Shown here piece by piece: positions 9,575 through 20,879 of a stretch of 64,000 nt of DNA (positions are counted from its first letter, which is position 1; each line of letters begins with the position of its first letter). This DNA comes from Epiperipatus broadwayi. Its lineage: Eukaryota; Onychophora; Udeonychophora; Euonychophora; Peripatidae. The DNA lies in the NCBI GenBank assembly GCA_028023455.1, contig JAQFVV010000252.1, forward strand, positions 769,349 through 833,348. The letters run 5' to 3'. Both the position numbers and the translations under genes were made by a program. The notes beneath the pieces were generated by a model. The model saw only the letters and a list, made by a program, of their open reading frames with translations, had not been told where the DNA came from and searched no databases.

Positions 9575-12500
9575 CGTTAGAATATTATTTATTTATTTTA
9601 TAATAGTTCATGTAATAATATAAAATTTATAAAAAAGAACATATGTTTTATTTATATATTGAAATTAATAAGCTATTTTTAAAATAGAAAATCTTTGTTT
9701 GTTGGTTACTGATTTAATTTATTTAAAATAATATAGTTGATTTAGCAGTACTTTTATTTTATTTAGTTATAATTAGAAATTAATTATTGAGTTATATATT
9801 TTGTTAGATATTATTGATATTGAAAATTTGTTGGGCATATTAAGATTATTATTGCATCAAACTATGAATCATTTCGTTTAAATAGATATAAAAATAATGT
9901 CTGATTTTCTTTGTATTATTATAGATAGTGAATTAATTCAAGAGAAATATTAAAGTGTATCTGTGTAATTTTTTGTCATTATTTTTCTTCTATTATGAGG
10001 GATTTATGTAATAGGTACATACTGTTATTTATGAAATAGTGATATCTAGTTTTATTGCTTTATGTTAGCTTATTGCAAATAATATTTTTATTTTGGGTTA
10101 TTATGAAATTATCTTTTATTTGTTTTCTATCCGTTATAAATGTTATTGGAATTTGTGAGGTTACAACAAAGATTATTATCATTGTTTATTAATCTAAGTG
10201 TTAGATTGTTATTCGTGAACTGGTATTAATTTTATTTTATTTTATTATTTTCATTCTGTTACAAGTGATGCTACAATTCATGGACATTACTAAATTCGTT
10301 CTTTCTTAGTTTATTATTTGATCAATAATTAAGGTATGACTCAGGATACAGCATGGCCAACATATTTATTCTATTATAAACCCTTCCCAAGTCTGTTAGG
10401 CTTTGAAAGAAGAGTATACCATCATATTCAATATGTTACAAATGGCTCTTGGGCAAGTGAAACTATCACAGTATTTGGCATATATTCATATGTAATCTAT
10501 TATAATCAATATATATAAATCAATGCATAAAAGAACAAAAAGTGGGGGGGGGAATTATCATTTGTTTTGTTAAACAAAGTCTTACAGGTCCTTTTTAATG
10601 TTTCATATCATCACTATACTTTTTGATAGAATGTTTGCCATAAGCACACCTAATTCTTTACAAAATTTAATGTTTAAAATCGTTTTATGCAAGTGTAGAA
10701 CCCATCTATTCAGATTTAGCACTCATGTTGTCTTTCATTCCATTACTATCTAGCTATTGACTGCCACATTAGACTTTATCAATTGATAACTTCAGTGTTT
10801 AATACCAATTAATGAAATTAAAAATAATTATCTGTTACATTCAAAGCATTAAAGACTTTGCAGCAATAATATTTGAACTAGGAAGAAATTTTCTTTCAAG
10901 GCATGAGAAATAAATGAAATAGTCATTTGAAACATGAAAATCTAATCTGTCATCTGAACAACAATCTTCATTTCTATATAAGTAATATGAACTTTTTTTT
11001 CAATCTGAATTTTTTTAAATATACTACAACTGACCTTTATTTTAGCTTTGAATGATTTCAACTTCATTTCTAAAGAATTTCATTTTAAACAAATGTTCAC
11101 AATAACCATTCCCATGAGTGGTGTGAAATAGTTAATACTAGTTAACTTTTAAAACTTATATGATAAATAGTATTAGTTCTTAAATACTTGTCCAAACATT
11201 AATGTTCTTTTTACCCACTTATTAATATTTCCAAACTACAATCGATGATTTTGCACATGTCATAAAACTTCAACCTTTTATAACAATCCGGAGCAAGTGG
11301 AGATTGAATCTAACTGCAATCTACGATATCTGCACTACATGGGTGCCATCTAGCATTTGAGCCTAGAAAAATTTATAAAGTAGGCAGATACATGCTGTTA
11401 AGATTCCACTTTATTTAAATATTTAGATCGTTAGCCCATGTCACTAGCTCAGGGAGATGCAGAAATAATAAATAACTTGATTAATTTGTATCTTAAATAT
11501 ATATATAAAAAATAAAAGCCACTGCCAGTAAATAACAAACAAATATTTTTATTTACGCACATATAAATTTTGAATCATTTTAAATTTTGAGGAATAGATT
11601 TAACATTTAGATTTTTATATTAACTTTTAATTTTACATTTAAATAGATTGCAATGAGTTTAATATTTTATTTAGAGGGTTGAGTATGAATAGACTACATA
11701 GATCTGCATTTGAAAAGAAAATATACTATCCTTTATTTAACCCTAGGCGAAAAGTTTGCAGTCAAACCGGCATCAATTCATCTGATACATTAATTATGTA
11801 TTCAATGTAGCATGAAAATACGACAACACAAAATACTATACTGTCAGGAATGTACATCTGAACAGGAAGTAGAGTTAGAGAAGACACTGTCTCTCCACCA
11901 ACAGGAATGCTACATCTGTTGGCGAGTAGAACAATAAACAAAAAACTCCATAGGAATGGACTGCGGTCCTTTGCCGACTTACAATCCCATCCATAGGCAA
12001 ACAGAAGGTGTGTAGTGTATATATGCAATCCTGCCCATAGCGGATCTCATACTACATCTACTAATTACACAAATATATCCAATCCATTGAGCTAATTCAA
12101 TTACGAAACGAATAACCTAAGATTACCCTCCCTTAAACTATATATATAACTTTACAAATCTATATAGCCATTCACGTCTTAAATTTAACATTTAGATACG
12201 TTCGCACAGATAAATTTTATACCATTTGTTTTATAATGTTGAGTTTAGATCGGCTGCATAGATTTCATGGTTAAAAAACATTCCAAAATAAACATAACCG
12301 ATCAAAATACAAAGTCATCGATAACGTCAATTGCAGAGGGAATACAAGAAACCCAATGGTATTTATCATAAGATACTGCATCAACATCACTGACCTATAT
12401 ATTCTACTCAAATATGAAAACCACAACATAATTAACTGCTAATGAATCTATGCAACGTCTATACCCAACTTAAATTTCATGTATTTAAATAATTTATACA

Positions 12501-13805
12501 ATAAGAAAAAAAATGAAAATGATTTTTATCAAAAGCAAAACATATAAAATTAAACATTATCAATTGATTTTAAACTTAAAAGTCAGATAGAAGTTCATAA
12601 GCTTGAATGAAAGTTCTTAATTATTTTTAAATTTTAGAGTTCATGTCAATAGCTTACAGTAGAAGAATCACTGCTCTTGATGTAAATTTCCACGGAGTCT
12701 TTATTTGAAAACCTGGTCAGATGTTCTGGAGGTAGCATTAGCTGGTTCATTTTGGTATCACAGTCAGTTCATTTTTAAAATAGAGAGAGAGTGTGATATG
12801 GGTGTCCTATCACGACCCTCAAAAACAAGCTGGAAACTGTCAGGAAACTGAATATTTCTCTTTTTATAATCCTCCTATGGATTCCATGAACAAAAACATC
12901 ACTGTTCCATTTTTTCATTATGGTCCAGGCCTTTATTTGCTGCTTCTATATTGGACAAGCTAATTCTTTATTCCTTATCTAATTTTCATCTGACTTTTTA
13001 ATTACACAAGAGCCCAAGGCTAGCTTGCTTTTCAATTAATAAACAATCATTTCCATTTACAGATTACAGGAATTAATTAATACCTGTTTTTTTTTTTTTT
13101 TTCGTTATTTCTTTATTAAAATATTTTTATATTTAAATCTTGTATTTTTTTATAAAAAAATACGTTCAAATACTTTTTTTTTATTTATAAAATATTTTTA
13201 AAGTTTTGAATCTGTGCGAATATATACGTTTAACAAACATTTTAATTTTAGCGTTTAGTGTTTTTTTTTAATAGATTTTATTTTTATTTGCGAACTTTAA
13301 GATTTTATTTTAAATTAATGTAACGGCATATTTATATACCGTTACAATTTGGATAAAATTTCCGATTTAATTTCAGAACATAATGTCCACAGGTGTAAAT
13401 ATGTAAAACAATATTTAGTGGCAAATTAGATATTCCAATCAGATTGGATTTATATAATGATGTGTTTTGCTTTTATACTTTTTGTCTCCCCACGAGTGCT
13501 ATTATACTTCATTTTAATGGAAAGTGAAATGAAAAAAAATTATCATTTCAATGTTGTAGTCTGATTCATCATTAGATACAAATGTTGCCTTCATGATAGA
13601 TTTATTCATACATTATTACTTTGGAATATAACAAATGGTTATTAAGAGAAACTGCATAAATATATATCCAGAATCCCTTAAATATAATTGCTGCACTTTA
13701 TTTAGAATTTGTAAACATCATATATGGTATTAAGAATTTATAAACATTGTTTCAATCAATATTTAAATATTTATGGGTTCTTTATTTTAAAAAGTCATAC
13801 ATTTT
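9575..13805. other. AT-rich intergenic sequence, no named gene
   Basis: Mostly AT-rich sequence. Two reading frames look less AT-driven but match nothing I recognise: 10336-10518 (plus, 60 codons, contains YKPFPSLLGFERRVYHH) and 11762-12028 (minus, 88 codons). On the plus strand around 11809-11960 a short frame has paired CxxC motifs (CIQC, CQEC, CYIC), possibly a worn zinc-finger fragment. A poly-T run lies at 13088-13103 and a poly-G run at about 10543-10551. Confidence 0.5.
10336..10518 (+). CDS. Unassigned 60-codon reading frame (possible exon fragment)
   Basis: The translation has balanced composition (W, P, F, G, R, T) unlike the I/N/K/Y-rich chance frames around it and includes AWPTYLFYYKPFPSLLGFER and NGSWASETITVFGIYSY, with an N-glycosylation-type NGS. 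A pyrimidine-rich TTCTTTCTTAG lies just upstream and could be a splice acceptor. I do not recognise a family. It may equally be a chance frame or part of a repeat. Confidence 0.15.
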   Translation: MTQDTAWPTYLFYYKPFPSLLGFERRVYHHIQYVTNGSWASETITVFGIYSYVIYYNQYI

Positions 13806-13810
13806 TTTCT

Positions 13811-13915
13811 CCATATGTCATAGCATCGACCAGGAGGTGAACCCTCAACAACCGTCTGCAACCAACTGTTTGCTTGCAAGGTGACTGCACTGACCTCTTG
13901 GCTAAAAATGCTTGA
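13811..13915 (-). repeat. tRNA-derived SINE (copy S2)
   Basis: Second copy of the SINE seen at 6.05-6.18 kb. On the minus strand it contains AGGTCAGTGCAGTCACCTTGC and the B-box-like GGGTTCACCTCCTGG, then GTCGATGCTATGACATA as in copy S1 (CAGCTGATGCTATGACACTG), ending in an A-rich tract. Confidence 0.65.
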
Positions 13916-13919
13916 CTAT

Positions 13920-16765
13920 ACATTTTCTTTTATATCAAAAACTATTGTGAATTATAGTCATACTATTCTTAGTATTTGAATAAAAATTATATATAATGCA
14001 TTCATGGGAATTTCAGCTGCCATGGTGAAAATTTTGGATTTAGAGAATATGCCCTTTATTAAATAGCATTTATAGATATTTCAAATATTTTAACAAAACT
14101 TATGTCAAAATTGAAAAACATTATTTCTTTTGCTGCATAAAATTGATGCTTTAAGTTGACTTTTACTATTTCTTGAAATATCACCTTCTGAATTAATTGC
14201 ATCCCTGATGCCAAATTAGTCTTTATGTCTGATTGAAGAGGTCTATTGCACTAAAAAATAAATCGTAAAAAGCATCATAGTAACTTTGTATTATATATTG
14301 GTGAAATTTATCTTTGCATGAAATACAATCCCAATGTTACTGTAATTGCATGATAAGATTTAAATCAGATTTAAATGCTGATAATATATTGTAATATAAC
14401 ATGAATCATAGTAGAGAGTATGATAGTCAAAACATAATAAGACAATAAAAAATAGGAATCATTATTTTCATCAGATGCTCTAGCTAATTTTGTTGAAGTA
14501 ACACTATAAATAGAATGCTTAGACAGAGAAGAAAATTAAAATGTATAATTTATGGCTTGGGATAACCTGATTGAAATTAATATAAAAATTAGTACTCCAT
14601 GTATTATACAATAAAAAAGTATTATATACAAATAAAAAAACTACAATCAGCTCTCAGAAACTTGATTTATGTTGTAATGAGTTTATGCAAAAACAAACAC
14701 CACAAATGAAAAAGGAAAAACCACTTTATATTTTGTCATCCTAGAATGTATTTTTTACAATGTTGAGAGAAAAAATGCTTTATATGTATTTAAAGGACAT
14801 AAATAAAAAATGAAATAAAGTCTATGCAGTGGTAGATACTTTCATATAATGAATTTATATCATGTACCCTCTAAACCATATTCATATTGTTATGGTAGCC
14901 TCATGATTATAATGTTAAATGATCAAAATATGTTAAAGATGAATGTTGTGACCAACATGCAGAAATCATTAAACCAAAGAGCAAAGTGCAGAAGAGAGAA
15001 ATACAATGATAAATATTACACATTATTCATGGGTATGGACACTCCAGAAGTAGAACCAAAAAGGGGAATATTAATAAGCAGTTTAAATTGAGTTGTGTTA
15101 AGGTGATATTAAATACAGCTATATTTGGGGGCAGCTATTGGTCTTCCAAAACAATTTAGACTGCATAAGCAACCAAACAGCTGATCAAATTCCCAGTTGA
15201 ATATGCACAATAGGGAAAATAGATTAATCAGAGTTTGACCACAGAGAATGATTAATATATAATAGGTCCACTAGCCTGGTTAAATAGCAAGTCCAAATAA
15301 GGTCTACCAAAATTATAAAGAGTCAGTGCAACCTGAATTTGAACAATAGACCTATTTTGGCAACCACAGAGATAGATCTGTCATGGAGAATACTTCATAA
15401 ATTTCACTCAATTGATTCTAGCAGTTGTTATATACTCATTATTCTCTAGAGAAGTACGTCATGTGGGAACCTAATTTGTTATCAATAAATATCAGTTCTT
15501 TTAATCATTTAATTAATATAATTTTCCAATTATATACTAAACATTTAATTCCATGTTTTAATTTAATTACAGTTTTACCATACACTACGATTTATTTTAT
15601 TTCTATAGATAACCATTTACATCGTAATATTTTCTTATATTTACACATAAATGCATATCACTTTTATCGTATATTAGAAATTGTTATATTTTGTAAAAAA
15701 TATATTACACTTTAGTAACTCGAGAGCTATAAGTTATAAAGCTAAGTTTTACTTCAGTGAAAAAACATAATGAAATGTAATTACATAGCTAGTTTAAATC
15801 TATATCTTGCAATTGTTACTTTTATAACCAGCCTACTTTCTAATTTATAGGTATTATATATAAAGAATTTGGATGTGGACTTAGAGCATTTGCATTTGTT
15901 GGACTGAATGCTTTTATGCAGAAATCATCTTTTCCTGTTTTTAACTATGAAACTATTAGCCTGAATTTTAAAAAAGTCTTAATGTTTTAAATTCAAGCTA
16001 TTTTGTATGATCTGGGGTCATGTGATGTTGTTTGCTTTTATATTAATCATTATTAAAAAATAAAGATGCCTTAAGTAATAATAATAATTGAAAAACCTTA
16101 ATGAATTAGTTTTAGATATATATATATAACTATGTAAGCAAGTTAACTCAGATTATAAACATGAAATATTTTTTTACTTTCACACTAGTAACTTGATAGT
16201 AAAAAGATAATAAAAGGTTGTCACTGGATGGAAGATGTAGTATATATTAAAAATCAAATGCACCACATCCAAGCCGCATTGATATGTGGATAGGATAGCG
16301 ATGCATATGGACAAAATAAATGCTACCTATTTGCTATCTGTTCATTACTTAAATTTGCATTAGATGAGCACAGTAAAATACATTTTGTTTAAAAAAGGGT
16401 CTTATAATTAGATAATTTTTATTACTTATATCTTGAATTATTAAAATCAAAATAGAAAACTAATTATTACTGATTAGATTAAAAAAAGCTTCCCAAACTT
16501 GAAATAAAAGAAGACTTTGTTTCAAAGATTTTCCTAAAGGATATAATTTTTATTAGACAAAAAAATCTTGATATCAGAAATAATGAGATCAATAAAAAGA
16601 ATAATGTTGTATTCTTAATCATTTCTTATGAAATGCATGTTTAATAAAATATCAAACAGAATATTTCCTATTTGATGGATTATTACCAATCAAGACTAAT
16701 AAGTTGTTTGAATACCATAATTATGGGAATTTGTGGATTAGTTTTGTGTATGTGCATATGTGTGA
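13920..16765. other. AT-rich intergenic sequence
   Basis: No gene recognised. The plus-strand frames at 14849-15091 (80 codons) and 15425-15715 (96 codons) have no motif I know; the second is dominated by I, L, N, Y, H and looks like a chance frame. The 15.1-15.4 kb part is less AT-rich and may be an old repeat with no second copy in this window. Confidence 0.5.
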
Positions 16766-16769
16766 ATGG

Positions 16770-17210
16770 AATATCATGGGTATTCCACCTTTATTATTAA
16801 AAGAAGGTTGCCTTGACAACCATTTAAAATTGTTGCTTGTTGGTGATATTGGGATTGTCTAAGTGATGACTTGTTTTTAATTATTATACTTACAAACCCA
16901 TTGGGTGCAATTTAAAAATTATAATTGCAGTTTGTAATATAATTGACTATTTATTAATCTTTATTCAGAGAAGGTTATATTTACCTGTTTAAAAAAGTTT
17001 ATTTAAACTTCTTTGTATCAATAATTTCAAACTCTGCAATCAAGTTGAAATCTTTGGTGTCTGTATAAATATAATTGTCCATCAATAAAGGTGGAGTTCC
17101 ATTTTTATTGTTAAAAGGAGGTTGCCTTGACAACAGTTTAAAATTGTTGATTGTTAATGATATTGAAATTGTCTAAGAGTTGACTGGCTTTTAATGATTA
17201 CTTAAAAATT
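16770..17210 (+). repeat. Direct repeat pair (~115 bp)
   Basis: Two related blocks at about 16776-16885 and 17083-17195, both with AAGGAGGTTGCCTTGACAAC-like sequence followed by TTTAAAATTGTTG, a GATATTG stretch and TTGTCTAAG. The inner GGTTGCC/TTGACAACC could form a small stem. Sequence between them is unrelated. Confidence 0.7.
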
Positions 17211-17734
17211 TTGATATAATTAACAGAAAGATAAGAATAAATACACAAAATTCAATTAATATGATCATTTATTTAAAAATCTATAATTCTATAATGTAGT
17301 CACTATCAATTATTGAAATAATCAGTAATGAAATAAGTTTTCAGAAGTACCTCATTATGTAAATATTTGTTACAGACAGAAATTTAGAAAAATAGTTATT
17401 TATTGCTTTATTTTCAATAAAAATAATAATAATATTCAAGATTTCTTTGTTGCTAGAATATCCTCAACCAAAAGGTTTTTGTATTTTTCGCCTTCATATT
17501 TCTTTAACCATAACGTTTATCTATGATAGACAATTTCTGTTCAGGCTTCTCGTTATGTCTTTTGTTTTATCTTTTTCTTAATTTTCTTCTCTTAATAATA
17601 ATATTTATTTGTTAAGTATATCAGTAAAATAAAACAAAATAAAATAATTCCATTAAGAAAAGACGAGTGCAGGGGTTAATCATAAAAATCATTAAATTCC
17701 AAAATAATTGCATTAAAAGCAGAGAATATATATA

Positions 17735-17945
17735 TATACAGATATACTTTATATCCCTAAAGTTTAGATGTAATTATAGAGGATTTGAACCCAGAATTTC
17801 AAGCTCCCTTTAGCTATCCAATCTATCTCATATAATTAATACACATGACCACACATATATGAAAAAGATAAGTGATATCCAATATATGCATTTCATGCTG
17901 AATCAGCACTCATCAGTTAGTTCAGATCATCTCCTTCACAAACAC
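17735..17945 (-). repeat. Hammerhead/tRNA-like repeat, family 1 copy a
   Basis: Short repeat abutting the left end of the Penelope palindrome. Reading the minus strand it holds a hammerhead ribozyme motif (see 17870-17935), then TGTGTGGTCATGTGTAT, a region resembling the 3' half of a tRNA (GATAGATTGGATAGC, B-box-like GGGTTCAAATCC at 17792-17781), and an AT-rich tail. The same order of modules recurs on the plus strand at 20.06-20.29 and 20.63-20.83 kb and, without the ribozyme, on the minus strand at 50.07-50.17 kb. Confidence 0.7.
17870..17935 (-). ncRNA. Hammerhead ribozyme motif, type I (family 1, intact core)
   Basis: Minus-strand reading: ...CTAA CTGATGA GTGCT GATTC AGCAT GAAA TGCATATA TTGG... 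CTGATGA is at 17916-17910 and GAAA at 17894-17891, both matching the invariant hammerhead core. Helix II is GTGCT/AGCAT (closing G-U then four Watson-Crick pairs). Helix I begins CTAA/TTGG and can continue after an internal loop (TGAT/ATCA). Helix III would be only about two base pairs (AT..AT) with cleavage after the A before TTGG. Short helix III is a known trait of hammerheads in Penelope-like elements. Structure was judged by eye, not computed. Confidence 0.65.
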
Positions 17946-17947
17946 AT

Positions 17948-18800
17948 ATATATATAATTATTCAAAACAATAAAATAATTAATACAGTAAAAAATATTTT
18001 AAAAATAAATATATACCAAAATTTAATAGAAGTACTTTCAACTATCTGTGTAGTCGTTATCAGCTAGATTCAAATTGTATTACAAAAAAACGTTACAATT
18101 GTAAACAAAAAAAATTATGTCATACATCAATTTTTCCACAATTCATTAATTTTTATATTGGCAGCCTGTCTATTTATCAAATATTGCTTTTCATTTTTTA
18201 TTAACATAGCTTTTTTAATTTTATGTTTATTATTATATCTTTCAATACACAAAATATTAACTTTATTAAAATCCAAACCATAATTACATGTTACATTATG
18301 ATCAAAAAATACTGCAGGTGATACGTCATCATTTCTAACATTTTCTTGTCTTGATTTTTGTACTTGTTTATATAACAACCAATGCTCCTTTGATCTTTTC
18401 TCCAATGTACATGAAGATTCACCTATATATGCCTTTCCACAAACACACAGATATTTATATATAGCACAACTTTGATTTAAAATACTACATCTATTTTTTT
18501 AATTATTTATCAATCTATCTAAATTAGAAGTAGTATAAAATGCGACTCGACATATATTTTTATATATCTGTTTTATAAATTTCACTAGTTCATTACAAAT
18601 AAATGGTATTGATATCCAAGTATATTTCATTTTATCAATATCTATAGCACTTAAAATATTACTATTATTATTAAACTTAGTAACAATATTATAAATTAAT
18701 TTATGATCATATCCAATATTTAATAAATCCATACTAAATACATTTATGTTACTTATTTTATCAGAATTATATTTACATAACTTATTATTTAATACCAAGG
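17948..18800 (-). pseudogene. Penelope-like element, inverted truncated copy (RT end + GIY-YIG)
   Basis: Two minus-strand frames, 18798-18499 and 18405-18127, separated by a TAA after RLINN. The first covers the region after the RT catalytic site (KLCKYNSDKISNINVFSMDL...). The second belongs to the GIY-YIG endonuclease: just upstream of its Met one reads CAIYKYLCVCGKAYIGES, then MEKRSKEHW, FFDHNV and YLINRQAANIKINELWKN at the end. The endonuclease nicks target DNA for RT priming. It lacks the RT catalytic centre, so it cannot be autonomous. Confidence 0.88.
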
Positions 18801-18804
18801 TATT

Positions 18805-19744
18805 AAAATTTATTACAGGTATGTTGATGATATTTTTGTTTGTGGAAGTTTAGATGTCATGAATTTGTTATTTAATGAATCAAATAGTTTAGAAGGTTTA
18901 AAATGGAGTAAATCTTTTGAAGAAAAAATGTCAATTCAATATTTGGATATTAAAGTTACTCATAATAAAAATAAATTAAATTATTGTATGGTAATAAAAG
19001 ATATTGAAAAAAGAGGATATATTCCTTGGTATTCAAATGTGCCAATAGTACAAAAATTATCTGGTTTAAAATCATTTTTATTTAGGAATATTAAGTTATG
19101 TAATTATAATTCTGATGAAATAAGTAACATATATTTACTATGGATTTATTAAATATTGGATATGATCATAAATTAATTTATAATATTGTTACTAAGTTTA
19201 ATAATAATAGTAATATTTTAAGTGTTATAGATATTGATAAGATGAAATGTACTTGGATATCAATACCATTTATTTGTAATGAACAAGTGAAATTTATAAA
19301 ACAGATATATAAAAATATATGTCGAGTTGCATTTTATACTACTCCTAATTTAAATAGATTAATAAATAATTAAAAAAATAGATGTAGTATTTTAAATCAA
19401 AGTTGTGCAATATATAAATGGCTGTGTGTTTGTGGAAAGGCATATATAGGTGAATCTTCATGTACATTGGAGAAAAGATCAAAGGAGCATTGGTTGTTAT
19501 AGAAACAAGTACAAAAATCAAGACAAGAGAATGTTAGAAATGATGATGTATCACCTTCAGTATTTTTTGATCATAATGTAACAAGTAATTATGGTTTTGA
19601 TTTTAATAAAGTTAAGATTTTGTATATTGAAAGAAATAATAATAAATGTAAAATTAAAGAAACTATGTTAATAAAAAATGAAAAGCAATATTTGATAAAT
19701 AGACAGGCTGCCAATATAAAAATGAATGAATTGTGGGAAAATTG
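18805..19744 (+). pseudogene. Penelope-like element, 5'-truncated copy (RT catalytic core + GIY-YIG)
   Basis: Plus-strand reading starts just before RT motif C, YRYVDDIFVCGS (about 18812-18850), followed by a KMSIQYLDIKV motif-D-like stretch and FLFRNIKLCNYNSDE. After a frame change near 19140 the frame MDLLNIGYDHKLIYNIV continues to RLINN and a TAA, then CAIYKWLCVCGKAYIGES (GIY-YIG) and KRSKEHWLL followed by a TAG that is a tyrosine codon in the left-arm copy. It ends KMNELWEN. Truncated upstream of the RT fingers and palm, with at least two stops and a frameshift: inactive. Confidence 0.88.
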
Positions 19745-19966
19745 ATGTATGATGTAATTCTTTTTGTTTACATTTGTAACTGTTTTTTGTAATACAATTT
19801 GAATCTAGTTGATAATGACTACATAGATAGTTGAAAGTACTTCTATTAAATTATGGTATATATTTGTTTTTAAAATATTTTTACTGTATTAATTATTGTA
19901 TTGTTTTGAATAATTATATATATTTTATTATAATTGGAGTACAGACATTGATTAATATATATATAT

Positions 19967-20105
19967 AATCAGACTCAGTTTATATTATGATAGCAAATCT
20001 TCAAACTTTAATGGACAGACTTCAATCTATTCTGCCATCCAACTCTTCAGCTGTCCATTTAAAGTTTGAAGATTTGTTATCTTAACATAAACTGAAGCAC
20101 TGATT
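19967..20105. repeat. Hairpin between Penelope palindrome and ribozyme-bearing repeats
   Basis: Arms 19967-20018 and 20051-20105 are imperfect reverse complements (AAATCTTCAAACTTTAATGG against CCATTTAAAGTTTGAAGATT). The right arm, with CTTAACATAAACTGAAGCAC, is also found just upstream of the ribozyme repeat at 20.63 kb (GTCTTAATATAAACTGAGCA), so it is the normal 5' part of family 1 and the left arm is an inverted copy of it. Confidence 0.8.
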
Positions 20106-20290
20106 GCATATATGTGTGAAAAATAATAAGCCTGACCAAGTTATGATTTCTGATTCAGCCTAAAATACATACATTGAAGATCATTTATTTTTTTTACATG
20201 TGTGTGGTCATCTGTATCAGTTGTATGAGAAATATCAGACAGCAGATGGGATCTGGAAAGTTTGGGTTCAAATTCCCTATAAATATATAT
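20057..20290 (+). repeat. Hammerhead/tRNA-like repeat, family 1 copy b (decayed ribozyme)
   Basis: Same module order as copies a and c. The ribozyme core is worn: GTTATGA (20140-20146) in place of CTGATGA and AAAA in place of GAAA, although the loop GATTCAGC and flanks GACCAA and ACATTGA remain. Downstream is GTGTGTGGTCATCTGTATCAG and the B-box-like GGGTTCAAATTCC (20264-20276). Confidence 0.65.
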
Positions 20291-20624
20291 ATAAATCATA
20301 TATAAAATAATCAGTGAATACATTTATAAAGGTTAATACAAGACAATTATAAATGTAAAAAATAGTTATCAAAATTAATTATACAAGAAGAAAAAAAATA
20401 GAAACAAAGAGAATATATACCTACATTAATCATGCACAATCTACACACACATGTTGATTCAGCAATAAATAAATAAAATTATTAAATGTAATACAATAAC
20501 CAAAGTTTCAAACACTCTTTAAATATATAAAATGATATATGGGAAACATCTATTTTTATTAGTAGTAATAATAATTAATAATTTATTTAATGAATTTTAA
20601 AAATTTACATCATTATAAGATTTG

Positions 20625-20830
20625 CTGTCTTAATATAAACTGAGCATTGATTATATATATGTGTGGGAGATGGTAATCTGGACCAACTGATGAGTGCTGG
20701 TTTAGCACAGAATACATATATTGGTGGTTATTTATCTTTTCTAAATGTGTGTGGTCATGTGTATCAGTTGTATGAGATAGCGTGGATAGATGGAGGGTGC
20801 TTGAAAATCTGAGTTCAAATCCCCTATTCT
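20625..20830 (+). repeat. Hammerhead/tRNA-like repeat, family 1 copy c
   Basis: Contains GACCAA-CTGATGA (20687-20693), a perfect helix II GTGCT GGTTT AGCAC, then AGAA where GAAA is expected, then TACATATATTGGT, whose TTGGT pairs with ACCAA for helix I. Downstream come TGTGTGGTCATGTGTATCAG, TATGAGATAGCGTGGATAG (A-box-like) and GAGTTCAAATCC (20811-20822, B-box-like). The two substitutions in GAAA probably abolish cleavage. Confidence 0.68.
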
Positions 20831-20879
20831 TATCATTATAAGGGAAAAAATCAAATTAAAAGTATCAGCTTTCAAAAGC

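Larger units (their letters stand above)
17948..19924. repeat. ~2-kb palindrome formed by two inverted Penelope-like element copies
   Basis: Left arm 17948-18790 (minus) and right arm about 19087-19924 (plus) are near-identical in inverted orientation, covering the end of the RT domain, the GIY-YIG domain and the 3' untranslated region through TTGTTTTGAATAATTATA. The 296-bp centre (18791-19086) exists once and holds the RT catalytic motif on the plus strand. Its left junction has the hairpin AATACCAAGGTATT. A truncated copy inverted against a longer one is a common layout of Penelope-like elements. Confidence 0.9.

Noticed and set aside
11809-11960. Short plus-strand frame with CIQC, CQEC and CYIC pairs, B-box zinc-finger-like
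   Set aside because: Only 47 codons between stops, no histidine pattern matching a defined zinc finger, and no second copy; kept as a remark only.
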